The notes: generated by a model not told the origin, from the sequence alone. Shown: positions 42,914 through 52,006, counted from the stretch's first letter. The stretch is DNA of 64,000 bases from an uncultured Paludibaculum sp. (GCF_963665245.1 NZ_OY762267.1:4002001-4066000), one strand, 5' to 3'. Made by a program: numbers and translations.

Positions 42914-45634
42914 TCACCGTTTCGCCCCTGTATCCATCAGGATCTTCTGGTCCGGGCCAAAGCCGGTCACGTTGCCGGCCTTGATGTTGGCCGCACCGGG
43001 GGACGCGCCCAACGGTGAAGATGCGGCGGCCTGGATTTGGAAATCGGTACAGTTGCTGTCGGCGTCGAAACCGTCCGGGAACCGACCATGGCTACGGCTC
43101 GCTCCACCGGCCGGGGCCGGCACCACCACGATGCAACCACCCTTGCCCTGGTCCCCCTCGAGCGTGGCAAGTTCTGGACTCGTGATGGTCCCGTTGCCGC
43201 TGGAACTGCTCTGTTGAGATCCGTAGACCATGGCGTCGACCACAGCGCCGCCGGCATCCAGCAGGGCGATGGAACCGGCTCTGGCAGAGAGGGTGCCTCC
43301 GAACCATTGATTGGGCGCCGGCGGCCCCTGGTAGCCCAACGTCGCGGCCTGGACGTTCCCTACGGCCGCACCGTACTCATGACTCCTGGCCAGCGGGTGG
43401 TCGAGAGTCAGGCCGCTGCCCAGCGCTTGGACGGCGTCGCCGCTGACATGCGGGAACCTGGTAGCCGGCGTGAAGCTGATGCCCGTCCCCACGTCAGAGA
43501 CGTCAACGCCGGACATGTGGTCGAACTTGAGCGGGGCGGCTAGGTCGATGCCGGTTCCGCTTGCTCCGCTGGAGCCGACACTCTTCACGGTGGCCGTCTC
43601 CTTGCGCCTTCCGGTGCCGATCGTCAGCATGTCGCCGGGTGTCATGTCGGCGCTGGCAGCCACCTTGATGTTGGTGGCGCCCGCGGCCGACTCGGCCGCC
43701 AGCGTTGTTTGCGTGGCCGCCTTGCCAACGGCGGTGACCGTAGCCAGTTCGTAGTTGCCTCCGATGTCGATGCGCAGCTTCTCCCCCACGGCGAAGCCGG
43801 CCGCGTTCGTCACGGGCAGGTTTGTGGATCCGGCCGGTACCGTGAGCCACGGCCCGGTGGATACGGGCTCGAACACCTTCGTCAGTGGCGCGGCTGCTGT
43901 CCCCATATTGGCGATCGTGCGGGTTTCGCCGTCGATGTCGATCTTCTCGCCCGGCGCGAAGCCGGTGATGCTCCTCACGTTGATCGTCATCGCGCCCGAA
44001 TTGGCGGGTGCGGCCAGTCCAGAGCTGGACAGGCCGAGAAGATAGTAGGCCCCCCTCGCGAGCTTCGTGCCGGCCGGGATGGTCGCCAGCTTGACGGGCG
44101 CCCACTGGCTCTGCGTGCCCACCAGGGTCCAGTTGGAGAGATCGGCAGCACTGGAGCCGGCGTTATAGAGCTCGATGAACTGGTCGGTCATATTGGTGGT
44201 GGTGCCTAGGCGCACCTCGTTGATCTTCACCGGCAGAACATTCCGCAGTCTTGCGGGCATCGTGTCGAATTGCTTCCGGCCGGCGGGCGGAGTTGTCCAC
44301 TCAGCCTTGGCGGCGAGGAAGCCGGCGCCAGTCTTCGACGGCGAGGTGACCTGGAACGCAGCACTGACGCTGGCGCCCGGCTCCACCGGAGTGTCGAATG
44401 TCTTCGAAGCGCTGCCGGAAACCTGGGCGGTCCACCCCGCCGGGACGGCAAGGCTCAGCTTGACGCCGGTCGCGGGCGCCCCCGTCGTGTTGGTGAACGT
44501 CGCGGTGACGTTCTGTGTCGATCCCGGCGTAAACGTCGTCACCCGTGACAGGCCCACCCTTTGAACGTCGTACCTGGCCGCCACGATGTTGGCCTGCACC
44601 GCATCCGTGGTGGCTTCTGTCGGATATCCGGTGGTCATCACGCCCTCATAGAAGGTGCCGGCCGAGCCGTTACCGTTGTCGCCGCCGATGCCCAGCAGGA
44701 TGGCCCCTTGCTTGTGCATCGGGTAATAGCGGTTGTTGGTCAGAGAGCCAGGGCGGATTCCGCTGTAGAAGGTCGTCAATCCACCCTTCTGCGCGTTGCC
44801 GCCGCGGAGATCCCACTTGTTGCCGCCGCCACCGTCGACAACGGCCGTCACGAACCGCCACGAATCGATGGTCGGATCGCCGGCATTCTGCTTGGCGTTG
44901 TAGCCGGAGAACAGGCCGGCCTCCAGGTCGGCCATGATCCAGGGACCGGGACCGGCGCCGCTGCCCCAGGCGGTGGCGGTACCGAAGTAGGTGGTCTCCA
45001 TGGTGCCGGTGCCCACGGCGCGGCCGTTCGTGGAGGAGTTGCCGTAATCGAAACAGCACCCACTGTCGTAGTGTGTGCCGTCGATGACGTAGTAGATACC
45101 CTCCGGCTCGTCGTTGATGGCAAGGTCCCTGGCATCGTTGTTGCGGAAGCCCATGCCCGGCATGATGTAGACGCCGTATGCCTTGTGGCCGCTGATGGTG
45201 ATCGGCGCCATGTCCGCGATCGGCTGGGTATCGAAGCCGCCCTTCGCCGGGCCTGGAAACAGGGGGCCCGGAGGCGACTGCAGCAGGTGGTTGCCTTTGC
45301 CGGACTGGTCATAGATCCGGTTGATGACGCAGAGGGTATTGGCGCAGAAGGTCTCTTGAGCGGCCGCGTCGGCGAATCCTCCTGGATCCGGTACTGGCGA
45401 TGCCGCAGGCTGGACGATGCCGATGTCCAGCGTCTTGCCGTCCGATGGGCGTTTCACCTGGTAAAGCGGGCCTGTGTAGGCGGCGTACAGCGCACGCGTG
45501 GTGCTGTGCGCGGCCACGCAAGGGGTGCCCGCGGCGCCATAGATGTCGCAGGGACCCTTCGGCCGCGACGGAGCCGCCCCAGCCAGCGTCATGGCCAGCG
45601 CGGGCATCAGTACAGCAACGATTCTCATTTTCAT
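42914..45634 (-). CDS. GH54-like alpha-L-arabinofuranosidase with lamin-tail and beta modules (copy 1, short)
   Basis: 906 residues, secreted. After the signal peptide ('VAVLMPALAMTLAGA') the first ~340 residues are an AbfB-type catalytic domain (GH54): 'GPCDIYGAAGTPCVAAHSTT', 'YDQSGKGNHL', 'GSGTMETTYFG'-like and 'GAILLGIGGDNGNGSAGTFYEG'. Next come an NEW3/alpha-galactosidase-type beta domain ('PAGWTAQVSG'), a lamin-tail domain ('INEVRLG...QFIELYNAGS'), and beta modules with 'AGATNIKVAASADMTPGD'. It should release arabinose from arabinan or arabinoxylan outside the cell. It ends abruptly inside a beta module compared with its upstream paralogue, so its C-terminus may be truncated. Confidence 0.85.
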   Translation of the reverse strand: MKMRIVAVLMPALAMTLAGAAPSRPKGPCDIYGAAGTPCVAAHSTTRALYAAYTGPLYQVKRPSDGKTLDIGIVQPAASPVPDPGGFADAAAQETFCANTLCVINRIYDQSGKGNHLLQSPPGPLFPGPAKGGFDTQPIADMAPITISGHKAYGVYIMPGMGFRNNDARDLAINDEPEGIYYVIDGTHYDSGCCFDYGNSSTNGRAVGTGTMETTYFGTATAWGSGAGPGPWIMADLEAGLFSGYNAKQNAGDPTIDSWRFVTAVVDGGGGNKWDLRGGNAQKGGLTTFYSGIRPGSLTNNRYYPMHKQGAILLGIGGDNGNGSAGTFYEGVMTTGYPTEATTDAVQANIVAARYDVQRVGLSRVTTFTPGSTQNVTATFTNTTGAPATGVKLSLAVPAGWTAQVSGSASKTFDTPVEPGASVSAAFQVTSPSKTGAGFLAAKAEWTTPPAGRKQFDTMPARLRNVLPVKINEVRLGTTTNMTDQFIELYNAGSSAADLSNWTLVGTQSQWAPVKLATIPAGTKLARGAYYLLGLSSSGLAAPANSGAMTINVRSITGFAPGEKIDIDGETRTIANMGTAAAPLTKVFEPVSTGPWLTVPAGSTNLPVTNAAGFAVGEKLRIDIGGNYELATVTAVGKAATQTTLAAESAAGATNIKVAASADMTPGDMLTIGTGRRKETATVKSVGSSGASGTGIDLAAPLKFDHMSGVDVSDVGTGISFTPATRFPHVSGDAVQALGSGLTLDHPLARSHEYGAAVGNVQAATLGYQGPPAPNQWFGGTLSARAGSIALLDAGGAVVDAMVYGSQQSSSSGNGTITSPELATLEGDQGKGGCIVVVPAPAGGASRSHGRFPDGFDADSNCTDFQIQAAASSPLGASPGAANIKAGNVTGFGPDQKILMDTGAKR

Positions 45635-45739
45635 ACCGATTTCAACTCGCCAATCAACTGTTGTAGAAACGGCGGACGCCGCTGAGCACTCGGACCCGGA
45701 GAATCAGCGGCATCCTTCTCGCACGCCGTCTATCGGCTG

Positions 45740-48700
45740 TTACTTCGAGCGGACGTACTGGTTGGGCGCGCCAGGCGTAGGAAGGATCCTTGCTACCTGG
45801 GTCCCGCTGCCATGTGCCTTGGTCAACGCAGCGGTCAGGGTGATGCCGGTGCCGGTGACGGATGTACCGGCTGCGTGCGCTGATTTCAGCGGCGCCGCCA
45901 CGGTGATGGAGGAGTTCCTGAACCCGAACGTGACCGATGCCACAACGGCAGTCTCACGGCTCGCTCCGTCGTCGACCATGATGGTCTGTCCGGCTGTGAA
46001 ACCCATCACGCCGTTGACGGGGATCACGGTTGCGCCCACGTTGGTGGCCGTACCCGCGGTTGTTGCCCCGGCCGTACCGACCGTTTCGATGACGGCGTTT
46101 TCGAGTTCGCCTGCGGCGTCGATCAGAATCGTCTGGCCGGATTTGAAGTCGGCCACGCTGGCGACTTTGAGGTTGCTCGAGCCGGCGGCCGAAGCGGCCG
46201 ACAAGGTGGTGGCGGGCTGCAGCAGGAAATCCGTGCAGTTGCTGTCTGTATCGGCGCCATCCGGGAAGCGGCCGGCGCTCCGGTTCGTGGCTCCGGAGGC
46301 TGCCGCGGCTGGTCCGAAGCCGCGGGCAAAGCCGGGCGCAGGCACGAGGCAGCCGCCCTGTCCCGAACCTGAAATGCCGTGGTAGCCCTCAGAGGCCCAT
46401 GGGTCGACGGGCAGGCCGTAGTTGAGACTATCGACCACCAGGCCAGCGGCGTCGCGCAGCACCATGTTGCCGGCGCTGGGGGAGAGGGCCGGGCCGCCGA
46501 ACCACTGGTTGGGTGCCGGCGTACCCTGGTAACCCGCGGTGGTCACCGCGGCGTCCCGCACGGCCGCGTTGATCTCGTGCTCTTTGGCCAGGGGCTTGTC
46601 TAGTGTGATGCCCGTGCCCAAAGGCTGCACGGGTTCATTGCTCGAATGCGCAAAGGCGGTCGCAGGCTGGAAGGTGATGCCCGTGCCCCTCACACTGAAG
46701 GGCATGTTGCCCGCATGCGGGAAGCGCAGCGGAGCGGCCAGATCCAGTCCTGTACCCTGGGCGATTGCCTCCTCGCGGTTGAGGTGCGGCCTGGCGAGGG
46801 CGGGAGTAAAGTCGACGCTGGCCCCGACCGCGCTGATCGTCACGGTCTCCTGGTTTGCAGGCGTGCCGATCGTCAGCTTGTCGCCCACCGTGAACCCGTT
46901 TACGCTGCGGACCTTGATGCTGGTCGCGCCTGCGCTCACATCCGCAGTCAGCGCGGTGCGGCTCGCCTGGGTGCCGACCCGCGTCACCGTGACGGTCTCG
47001 ATCCCATGGCCGACGCTATCGATGTCGAGCCGGATCTTGTCTCCAGCCGAGATGTTGGCAACCGAGGTCACCTTGATGTTGGTCGCCCCGGAGGGCGCGT
47101 CCACACCGAGGAAAGCTTGCGTACCCGGTTTGCCCACTGCCGTGACCGTGGCCACTTCATACTTTTCCACGGCGTTTGCGACGGTGGGATAGGTGGCGCC
47201 GTAGCCGATGGCGATCTTCTGGCCCACCTCGAATCCCGACACACTGGTGACGGGCACGTTGGTCGAACCGGCGGGAATCGTGATCACCATCCCGTCCGGC
47301 AGGGGTTGCCACAATGTCGTGCTGTTGCCCGCCGCTGTCCCCACGCTCGCGATCTTGCGCGTCTCCATTTTGGAGCCGGTGTCGATCTCGATTATGTCGC
47401 CGGCCGACATGCCAGTTGTGCTCCTGATGTACACGGTGCTGTCACCGGTGCGCGCGGGCACCGCCAATCCAGAGTTCGCGAGACCCAGCAGATAGAAGCC
47501 GCCCGGAGCGAGCTTCGTCCCGGCGGGGATCTTCACCGAGGAGAAGATCGCCTGTTGAGTCTGGTGCTGGGACAGGCTCCAGTTGGAAAGGTCGACAGCG
47601 CCGGCTCCTGTGTTGTAGAGCTCGATAAACGAGTTCGTCGAATTGGGGGGATTTCCGGCGCTGACGCGAAACTCGTTGACCTTGACGGGGCTGACGTTCC
47701 GCACCTTCTCCACTGTTGTTTCCGAGTGCGTCGTGCCGCCCGGGCCTGTCCAGGAAGCAGTCCCCACCAGATCGCCGTTGAAGGCCGCCGCGGCTGAGGT
47801 GACTTTGAACGTCGCCTTCGCGCTGGCGCCCGGAGCAACCGCTTCAGGAATCGTCACGGACGTCGTTCTGGAGCCGGGGACCATGGCAGTCCACTGCCTG
47901 GGCACGGAAACACTCAGCTTCACGCCCGTTGCCGGCGCCCCTGTCGTATTCGTGAAGGTCAGGGTGGTGTCCTGCGAGGATCCTGGGGAGAATGTCTGAA
48001 GTCCGGGCGGTGTAGCCTTGGCGGCCGTCGGCGCCAGGCTGAGCCGCTGCACGTCGTACTTCGCGGCCACTACGTTGGCCTGCACCAATTGATCGGTGGC
48101 GTCCGAAGGGAATGTGCCCGCGGCCGTCATCGCACCTTCGTAAAAAGTGCCTTGCGAGCCGACGCTGTTGTCGCCGCCGTTGCCCAGCAGGATGGCGCCC
48201 TGCTTACGCATCGGGTCGTAGGTGACGTCGATGCGCGGTCCGTCAAACATGACCGACAACGGACCCCGCTGCGCGTCGCCGCCCATGGACGTCCAGTGGT
48301 GCGGCTCGCCCTTGGCGATCGCCGTGACGAACCGCCACGTGATGCTCGGCAGGTTTGTGCAGAGCTTGGATCCGTCCGGATTCACGCAGCCCACCAGGTT
48401 GTTTTCCTGGTCGGTCATGATCCAAGGGCCGTTACCGGTGCCTCGATACCAGGGCGTGGCGTTCCCGTAGTAGGTGGTCTCCATCGTGCCGTTGCCGTCG
48501 TCGCGGCTGTCCGTCTCGGCATTGCCGTAATCAAAACAACATCCGGAGTTGTAGTGGTGGCCGTTGATCACCCAGTACTGCCCCTCCGCCTGGTCGTCCA
48601 CCGCGGTGCCCTTCGCATCGTTCAGGCGGATGCCCATGCCCGGCGCGATGAAGACGCCGTAGACCTTGTGGCCCATCAGCGTGACCGGCGCCATGTCCGC

Positions 48701-49141
48701 CACCGGGAGGTTGTTGAATCCGCCCATAGCCGGTCCGCTGAAGCCTCCGCGCGGCGCCTGGATGAGGTGGTTGCCCTTGGGAGACTGGTCATAAAGGATG
48801 CTGATCCAACAGTACGTGTTGGCGCAGAAGGCGTCCTGCGCGGCCGCATTGGCGTATCCGCCGGCGTCCGGGACCGGCTGCTCGCTGGGCTGGACGACAC
48901 CGATATCCAGGGTCTTGCCATCGGACTGGCGCAGGACCTGGTAGAGCGGTCCGTTGTAGCCGGCGTACAGCGCACGGGTACTACTGTGGGCGGCCACGCA
49001 GGGGGCACCCGCGGCGGCGTAGACATCGCACGGGCCTTGCGGTCGCGGTGGCGTTGCCCCGGCCGCCGTGGCCGTCGTCAACGCGGCGCACAGAGTGAGC
49101 GCCATGGCGAGCATTTGCACAGGTATGATCTTCGTTCTCAT
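45740..49141 (-). CDS. GH54-like alpha-L-arabinofuranosidase with lamin-tail and repeated beta modules (copy 2, long)
   Basis: 1133 residues, secreted (signal 'IPVQMLAMALTLCAALTTATA'). The same order as the downstream paralogue: AbfB/GH54 catalytic domain (about 30-375, 'GPCDVYAAAGAPCVAAHSST', 'HHYNSGCCFDYGN', 'QGTFYEGAM'), NEW3-type beta domain (about 395-480), lamin-tail domain (about 495-570, 'VNEFRV...SFIELYNTG'), then at least five related beta modules carrying 'GATNIKV'-like cores, 'GDKLTIG' turns and 'GTGITL' ends. The lamin-tail-associated 'GRFPDGADTDSNCTDF' is near residue 990. ATG at 49141 follows AGGA and begins the signal peptide; the frame is open further upstream but that part is antisense-like. 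Confidence 0.85.
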   Translation of the reverse strand: MRTKIIPVQMLAMALTLCAALTTATAAGATPPRPQGPCDVYAAAGAPCVAAHSSTRALYAGYNGPLYQVLRQSDGKTLDIGVVQPSEQPVPDAGGYANAAAQDAFCANTYCWISILYDQSPKGNHLIQAPRGGFSGPAMGGFNNLPVADMAPVTLMGHKVYGVFIAPGMGIRLNDAKGTAVDDQAEGQYWVINGHHYNSGCCFDYGNAETDSRDDGNGTMETTYYGNATPWYRGTGNGPWIMTDQENNLVGCVNPDGSKLCTNLPSITWRFVTAIAKGEPHHWTSMGGDAQRGPLSVMFDGPRIDVTYDPMRKQGAILLGNGGDNSVGSQGTFYEGAMTAAGTFPSDATDQLVQANVVAAKYDVQRLSLAPTAAKATPPGLQTFSPGSSQDTTLTFTNTTGAPATGVKLSVSVPRQWTAMVPGSRTTSVTIPEAVAPGASAKATFKVTSAAAAFNGDLVGTASWTGPGGTTHSETTVEKVRNVSPVKVNEFRVSAGNPPNSTNSFIELYNTGAGAVDLSNWSLSQHQTQQAIFSSVKIPAGTKLAPGGFYLLGLANSGLAVPARTGDSTVYIRSTTGMSAGDIIEIDTGSKMETRKIASVGTAAGNSTTLWQPLPDGMVITIPAGSTNVPVTSVSGFEVGQKIAIGYGATYPTVANAVEKYEVATVTAVGKPGTQAFLGVDAPSGATNIKVTSVANISAGDKIRLDIDSVGHGIETVTVTRVGTQASRTALTADVSAGATSIKVRSVNGFTVGDKLTIGTPANQETVTISAVGASVDFTPALARPHLNREEAIAQGTGLDLAAPLRFPHAGNMPFSVRGTGITFQPATAFAHSSNEPVQPLGTGITLDKPLAKEHEINAAVRDAAVTTAGYQGTPAPNQWFGGPALSPSAGNMVLRDAAGLVVDSLNYGLPVDPWASEGYHGISGSGQGGCLVPAPGFARGFGPAAAASGATNRSAGRFPDGADTDSNCTDFLLQPATTLSAASAAGSSNLKVASVADFKSGQTILIDAAGELENAVIETVGTAGATTAGTATNVGATVIPVNGVMGFTAGQTIMVDDGASRETAVVASVTFGFRNSSITVAAPLKSAHAAGTSVTGTGITLTAALTKAHGSGTQVARILPTPGAPNQYVRSK

Positions 49142-49148
49142 GTTTGTC

Positions 49149-49626
49149 CTAATTGCCTTTGGCCGATTGCTGAAATAGAGCCTTGTCGAGTTCCTCCAGC
49201 CCGGTGACGCCGGGCAGGTGGTTGACGGAAATCCAGGGAAGCCAGGTCCGGTGCGCCCCAATCCCTTGAGCGCCGGGGCAGCGCCAGCATCGCCTTCGTG
49301 TCGTGCAGCAAGACGCGCGCCACCTCGAGGTAGTGGGGATCCTTGGTGTACTGATACAACCGGGCGTAGGACGGAACGGACCAATCCAAATGCTGGTCCA
49401 CCTCGCCGGGCACGTTGGAGGCGAGGCCATTCGCGCCAACGGCCAGGCGGCTGACGTTGTTCCCACGCCGATAGACCTCGACCTGCGCGGGCTTCGCCTG
49501 CTTCATGCGGACGGCGCCACTGGCGAGTCGCCCCAACTCCATGCGGCCACCGGCCGCCGGCCTCTGCCGAGCGAATCCGGCGAGCAGAGACAACAGCACG
49601 CCGCCCGCCGCGAGTCGGGCCATCAT
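49149..49626 (-). pseudogene. Broken glycosidase gene (signal peptide plus C-terminal part, frameshifted)
   Basis: A strong start (GAGGAG, then ATG-ATG at 49626) leads into a signal peptide 'LAAGGVLLSLLAGFA' and, by residue 75, into 'DQHLDWSVPSYARLYQYTKD' and 'EVARVLLHDTKAML', typical of an (alpha/alpha)-barrel glycosidase C-terminal region. Around 49250-49275 the meaningful frame shifts: the genuine end 'TWLPWISVNHLPGVTGLEEL' is found in another frame and stops at 49149. Too short for a barrel, so a large internal deletion plus a frameshift is likely. Family not identified with certainty. It heads the GH54 operon. Confidence 0.6.
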
Positions 49627-49775
49627 GCGAACTCCTCAAAAACGATGGGGAGTGTGTGTTTCATCGGGTCGCCGTCACTTCCCCCGACAGTGTCGCTGCG
49701 CAAACCAAGTGAACGATGTGAAGCTAGTCGCGTCGCCTGTACGGTGGTCGAGCTCGTCACTAGCCAACCTTGGCC

Positions 49776-49787
49776 GCAAGCGCTTGC
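49776..49787. promoter_or_regulatory. LacI/GalR-type operator
   Basis: GCAAGCGCTTGC is a perfect 12-bp palindrome with the CG-centred AAGCGCTT core of LacI-family operators. It lies 150 bases upstream of the first start codon of the broken glycosidase/GH54 operon (minus strand). No LacI-family gene is in the window, so a sugar-responsive repressor encoded elsewhere is implied. Confidence 0.65.
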
Positions 49788-50054
49788 ATAAATAACGCCA
49801 GTGCAACTATATCGCGGTCCGATGCAGAGATCAAATGCGATCGAATTCCGGGCGCAATCAACGCGAGGGCAAGTCGGCGCAAGCGGTCACAAAGTTATGG
49901 CCGGCTAGACGTTCTCATCACGCGCCAGAGATCGGGCCGGGAGCAGAGGTTCTGCGTCTGGCACACCGCTGGCCCTGCTGTCGGCCGCACCGACGGGGTT
50001 CAGCACCTTGACCATCGGATGCTTCGGCCGCAGGTGCTCTGGTGAAGACGTAGT

Positions 50055-50070
50055 GAGGCGCAGCCGCCTC
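50055..50070 (-). terminator. Small GC hairpin after the SDR gene
   Basis: GAGGCG-cagc-CGCCTC, a perfect 6-bp stem located three bases after the SDR stop on the minus strand. No T run follows, so its role as a terminator is uncertain. Confidence 0.3.
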
Positions 50071-50073
50071 GCA

Positions 50074-50829
50074 TTACCGGTAGTAGTAGCCGCCGTTGAC
50101 GTCTATGGTGGCACCCGTGATGTGCTTGGACTCGTCGCTGGCGAGGAACACCGCGGCTGCCGCCACGTCCTCCACCGAGCCGAGCCCCAGCGGAATCTGT
50201 TTGGCCACTTCCGCAATGCCCGCCTCGCCGTGCGCCTGACGCAGCATCTCGGTCTCAATGACTCCCGGCGCGATGGCGTTCACGGTGATGCCAAAGGGCG
50301 CCGCGGTCTTCGACAGCGTGTGTGTGAACGCGATCTGCCCTCCCTTGGCCGCCGCATAATGGACGAATCCGCGCACGGCTGCCTGCCATGCCAGCACCGA
50401 GCTCATCTGGATGATGCGTCCGCAGCGTTGTTCGCGCATGATCCGCATGGCTGCCCGGGCGCACAGGAACGTGCCCGTCAGGTGCGTATCCAGCACCGCG
50501 TGCCAGCCCTCCAACGACGTCTCGAAGATATCCTCGCGGCGCGTGATGCCGGCATTGTTCACCAGGATATCCAGACGCCCAAAACGCTCCACGACCTGAC
50601 GGAACATCTCGTCCACCTGCTCTTCCGAGCGGACGTCGGCCGCCAGAAAGCAGGCCTGCGCACCGGTGTCCGCGATGTTCTGCAACGTGGATTCCACATC
50701 GGCGGTGGAGGTGAGGTCATTCACCACCACCGCCGCGGCGCCTTCCCGCGCGAAAGCGAGAGCCACGCCAGCGCCGATACCACGGGCCGCACCCGTCACC
50801 AGCGCCACCTTCCCGCTAAGCCTGGACAT
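50074..50829 (-). CDS. SDR family NAD(P)-dependent oxidoreductase
   Basis: 251-residue classical short-chain dehydrogenase: cofactor loop 'VTGAARGIGAGVA' (11-23), 'NNAGITRRED', catalytic Ser in 'QMSSVLAW' and the YxxxK in 'HYAAAKGG', ending 'GATIDVNGGYYYR'. Closest in style to FabG-like or sugar-acid (gluconate/fuconate) dehydrogenases. It overlaps the sugar-acid dehydratase gene by 14 bases, so it probably acts on the same pathway, for example oxidising or reducing a keto-sugar acid. Confidence 0.9.
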   Translation of the reverse strand: MSRLSGKVALVTGAARGIGAGVALAFAREGAAAVVVNDLTSTADVESTLQNIADTGAQACFLAADVRSEEQVDEMFRQVVERFGRLDILVNNAGITRREDIFETSLEGWHAVLDTHLTGTFLCARAAMRIMREQRCGRIIQMSSVLAWQAAVRGFVHYAAAKGGQIAFTHTLSKTAAPFGITVNAIAPGVIETEMLRQAHGEAGIAEVAKQIPLGLGSVEDVAAAAVFLASDESKHITGATIDVNGGYYYR

Positions 50830-52006
50830 CGGAGGTGCTCCTTACCGTGAACCAGGGACGCGCATTGGCGGGCCGAATCCTTGTCAGCGCACCGGTATAG
50901 TGCCGCAGATCCCGCGCCTCATAGGGATGCGCGGCGGCGGCGGCTTCGTCCAACTCCACACCGAGGCCCGGAGTATCCGGAATCAGCAGGCAGCCGTCCA
51001 CCATCTCCAGCGTTTCGTGGACCACGTCATCGCGCCAGTCCACATCGCTCAACATGGTCTCCAACATGCCGAAATTCGGCGTGGAGGCAGCCAGTTGCAG
51101 CGTCATCGCGTTGGCGATGGGGCCGTTGGGATTGTGGGGCGAGATAGTGAGCCCATAGAGTTCGGACAGGCCCGCCACCCGTTTGGTCTCCAGCATTCCG
51201 CCCACATGGCAGACGTCGGGTTGCGGGATGTCGATGGCGCCACGGTTGAAGGCATCGACGAAACGCTGCGGCTGGAAGTACCGTTCGCCAGCGGCTATGG
51301 GCGTCGACACTTTCTCACGCACGGCCCGCAGCGCGTCGATGCTGTCCGGCGGCACGGGCTCCTCATACCAATAGGGATGATATGGCGCCAGCATCTCCCC
51401 GACGCGGATGGCCGTGGGCACGTCCAGACGGCCATGCGCTTCAATCAGCAGATCCACGTTCGGTCCCACTTCCGCGCGGATGGCGGCCACCGTTTCGACT
51501 GCCGTTTCCCGCTCGGCCGGCGACAGCGTGCGATAGGCCTTGCCAAAGGGGTCGAACTTCAGCGCCTGAAAGCCCATGGCCACGGGTGCGCGCGCCGCTG
51601 CAGCGAACTGTTGCGGTGTCTCGGCGCCGGCAAACCAGCCATTGGCGTAGCACTTCACGCGATCGCGGCATTGTCCGCCCAACAACTCGTAGACGGGCAC
51701 GCCCAGTGCCTTGCCCTTGATATCGAACAGAGCGGCCTCGACGGCGCTCAGCGCGCTGCGCAGGATGACGCCGTCGCGCCAATAGGAGTCGCGGTTCATC
51801 ACATGGATGTGATGCTCGATGGCGAACGGATCCTTGCCGATCAGATACCGGCTCAACTCCTCAATCGCGCTGGCCACCGTGGGCTCCCGCATCTCCACGG
51901 TGCCTTCCCCCACTCCGCTGATGCCTTCGTCTGTGTCCACCTTGACGAACACCCAGTTGCAGCGGAACGCGTGGACCACATAGGCGCGCAATTCGCGGAT
52001 CTTCAT
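50816..52006 (-). CDS. Mandelate racemase/enolase-superfamily sugar-acid dehydratase (galactonate dehydratase-like)
   Basis: 396 residues. N-terminal capping domain 'MKIRELRAYVVHAFRCNWVFVKVDT' and a barrel with the metal ligands in 'DLLIEAHGRLD', 'YWYEEPVPPD' and 'IAAGERYFQP', the His-Asp dyad region 'QPDVCHVGG' and 'ISPHNPNGPIANA', and 'PNFGMLETM'. This pattern is that of the galactonate/mannonate dehydratase branch, which removes water from an aldonic acid to give a 2-keto-3-deoxy acid. The exact substrate cannot be read. ATG at 52006 overlaps the gntR stop (ATGA). Confidence 0.88.
   Translation of the reverse strand: MKIRELRAYVVHAFRCNWVFVKVDTDEGISGVGEGTVEMREPTVASAIEELSRYLIGKDPFAIEHHIHVMNRDSYWRDGVILRSALSAVEAALFDIKGKALGVPVYELLGGQCRDRVKCYANGWFAGAETPQQFAAAARAPVAMGFQALKFDPFGKAYRTLSPAERETAVETVAAIRAEVGPNVDLLIEAHGRLDVPTAIRVGEMLAPYHPYWYEEPVPPDSIDALRAVREKVSTPIAAGERYFQPQRFVDAFNRGAIDIPQPDVCHVGGMLETKRVAGLSELYGLTISPHNPNGPIANAMTLQLAASTPNFGMLETMLSDVDWRDDVVHETLEMVDGCLLIPDTPGLGVELDEAAAAAHPYEARDLRHYTGALTRIRPANARPWFTVRSTSDVQA

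Larger units (their letters stand above)
49627..50073. other. Intergenic region between the SDR gene and the GH54 operon
   Basis: Holds the LacI-type palindrome at 49776-49787 and the GAGGAG ribosome-binding site of the broken glycosidase. On the minus strand an open stretch right after the SDR stop (about 50070 down to a TAG at 49905-49907) contains 'HPMVKVLNPVGAADSR', which looks protein-like and may be the remains of a gene; I do not recognise it. Confidence 0.4.

Noticed and set aside
44561..45685. A 374-codon open frame on the plus strand
   Set aside because: Antisense to the GH54 catalytic domain, whose sequence is clearly conserved.
43500..48000. Regular repeats that could suggest a CRISPR or tandem DNA array
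   Set aside because: They are coding, vary in length and sequence, and correspond to protein beta modules.
49142..49639. N-terminal extension of the long GH54 frame (166 codons)
   Set aside because: It runs through the broken glycosidase in another frame, lacks a ribosome site and delays the signal peptide; the ATG at 49141 explains the protein.
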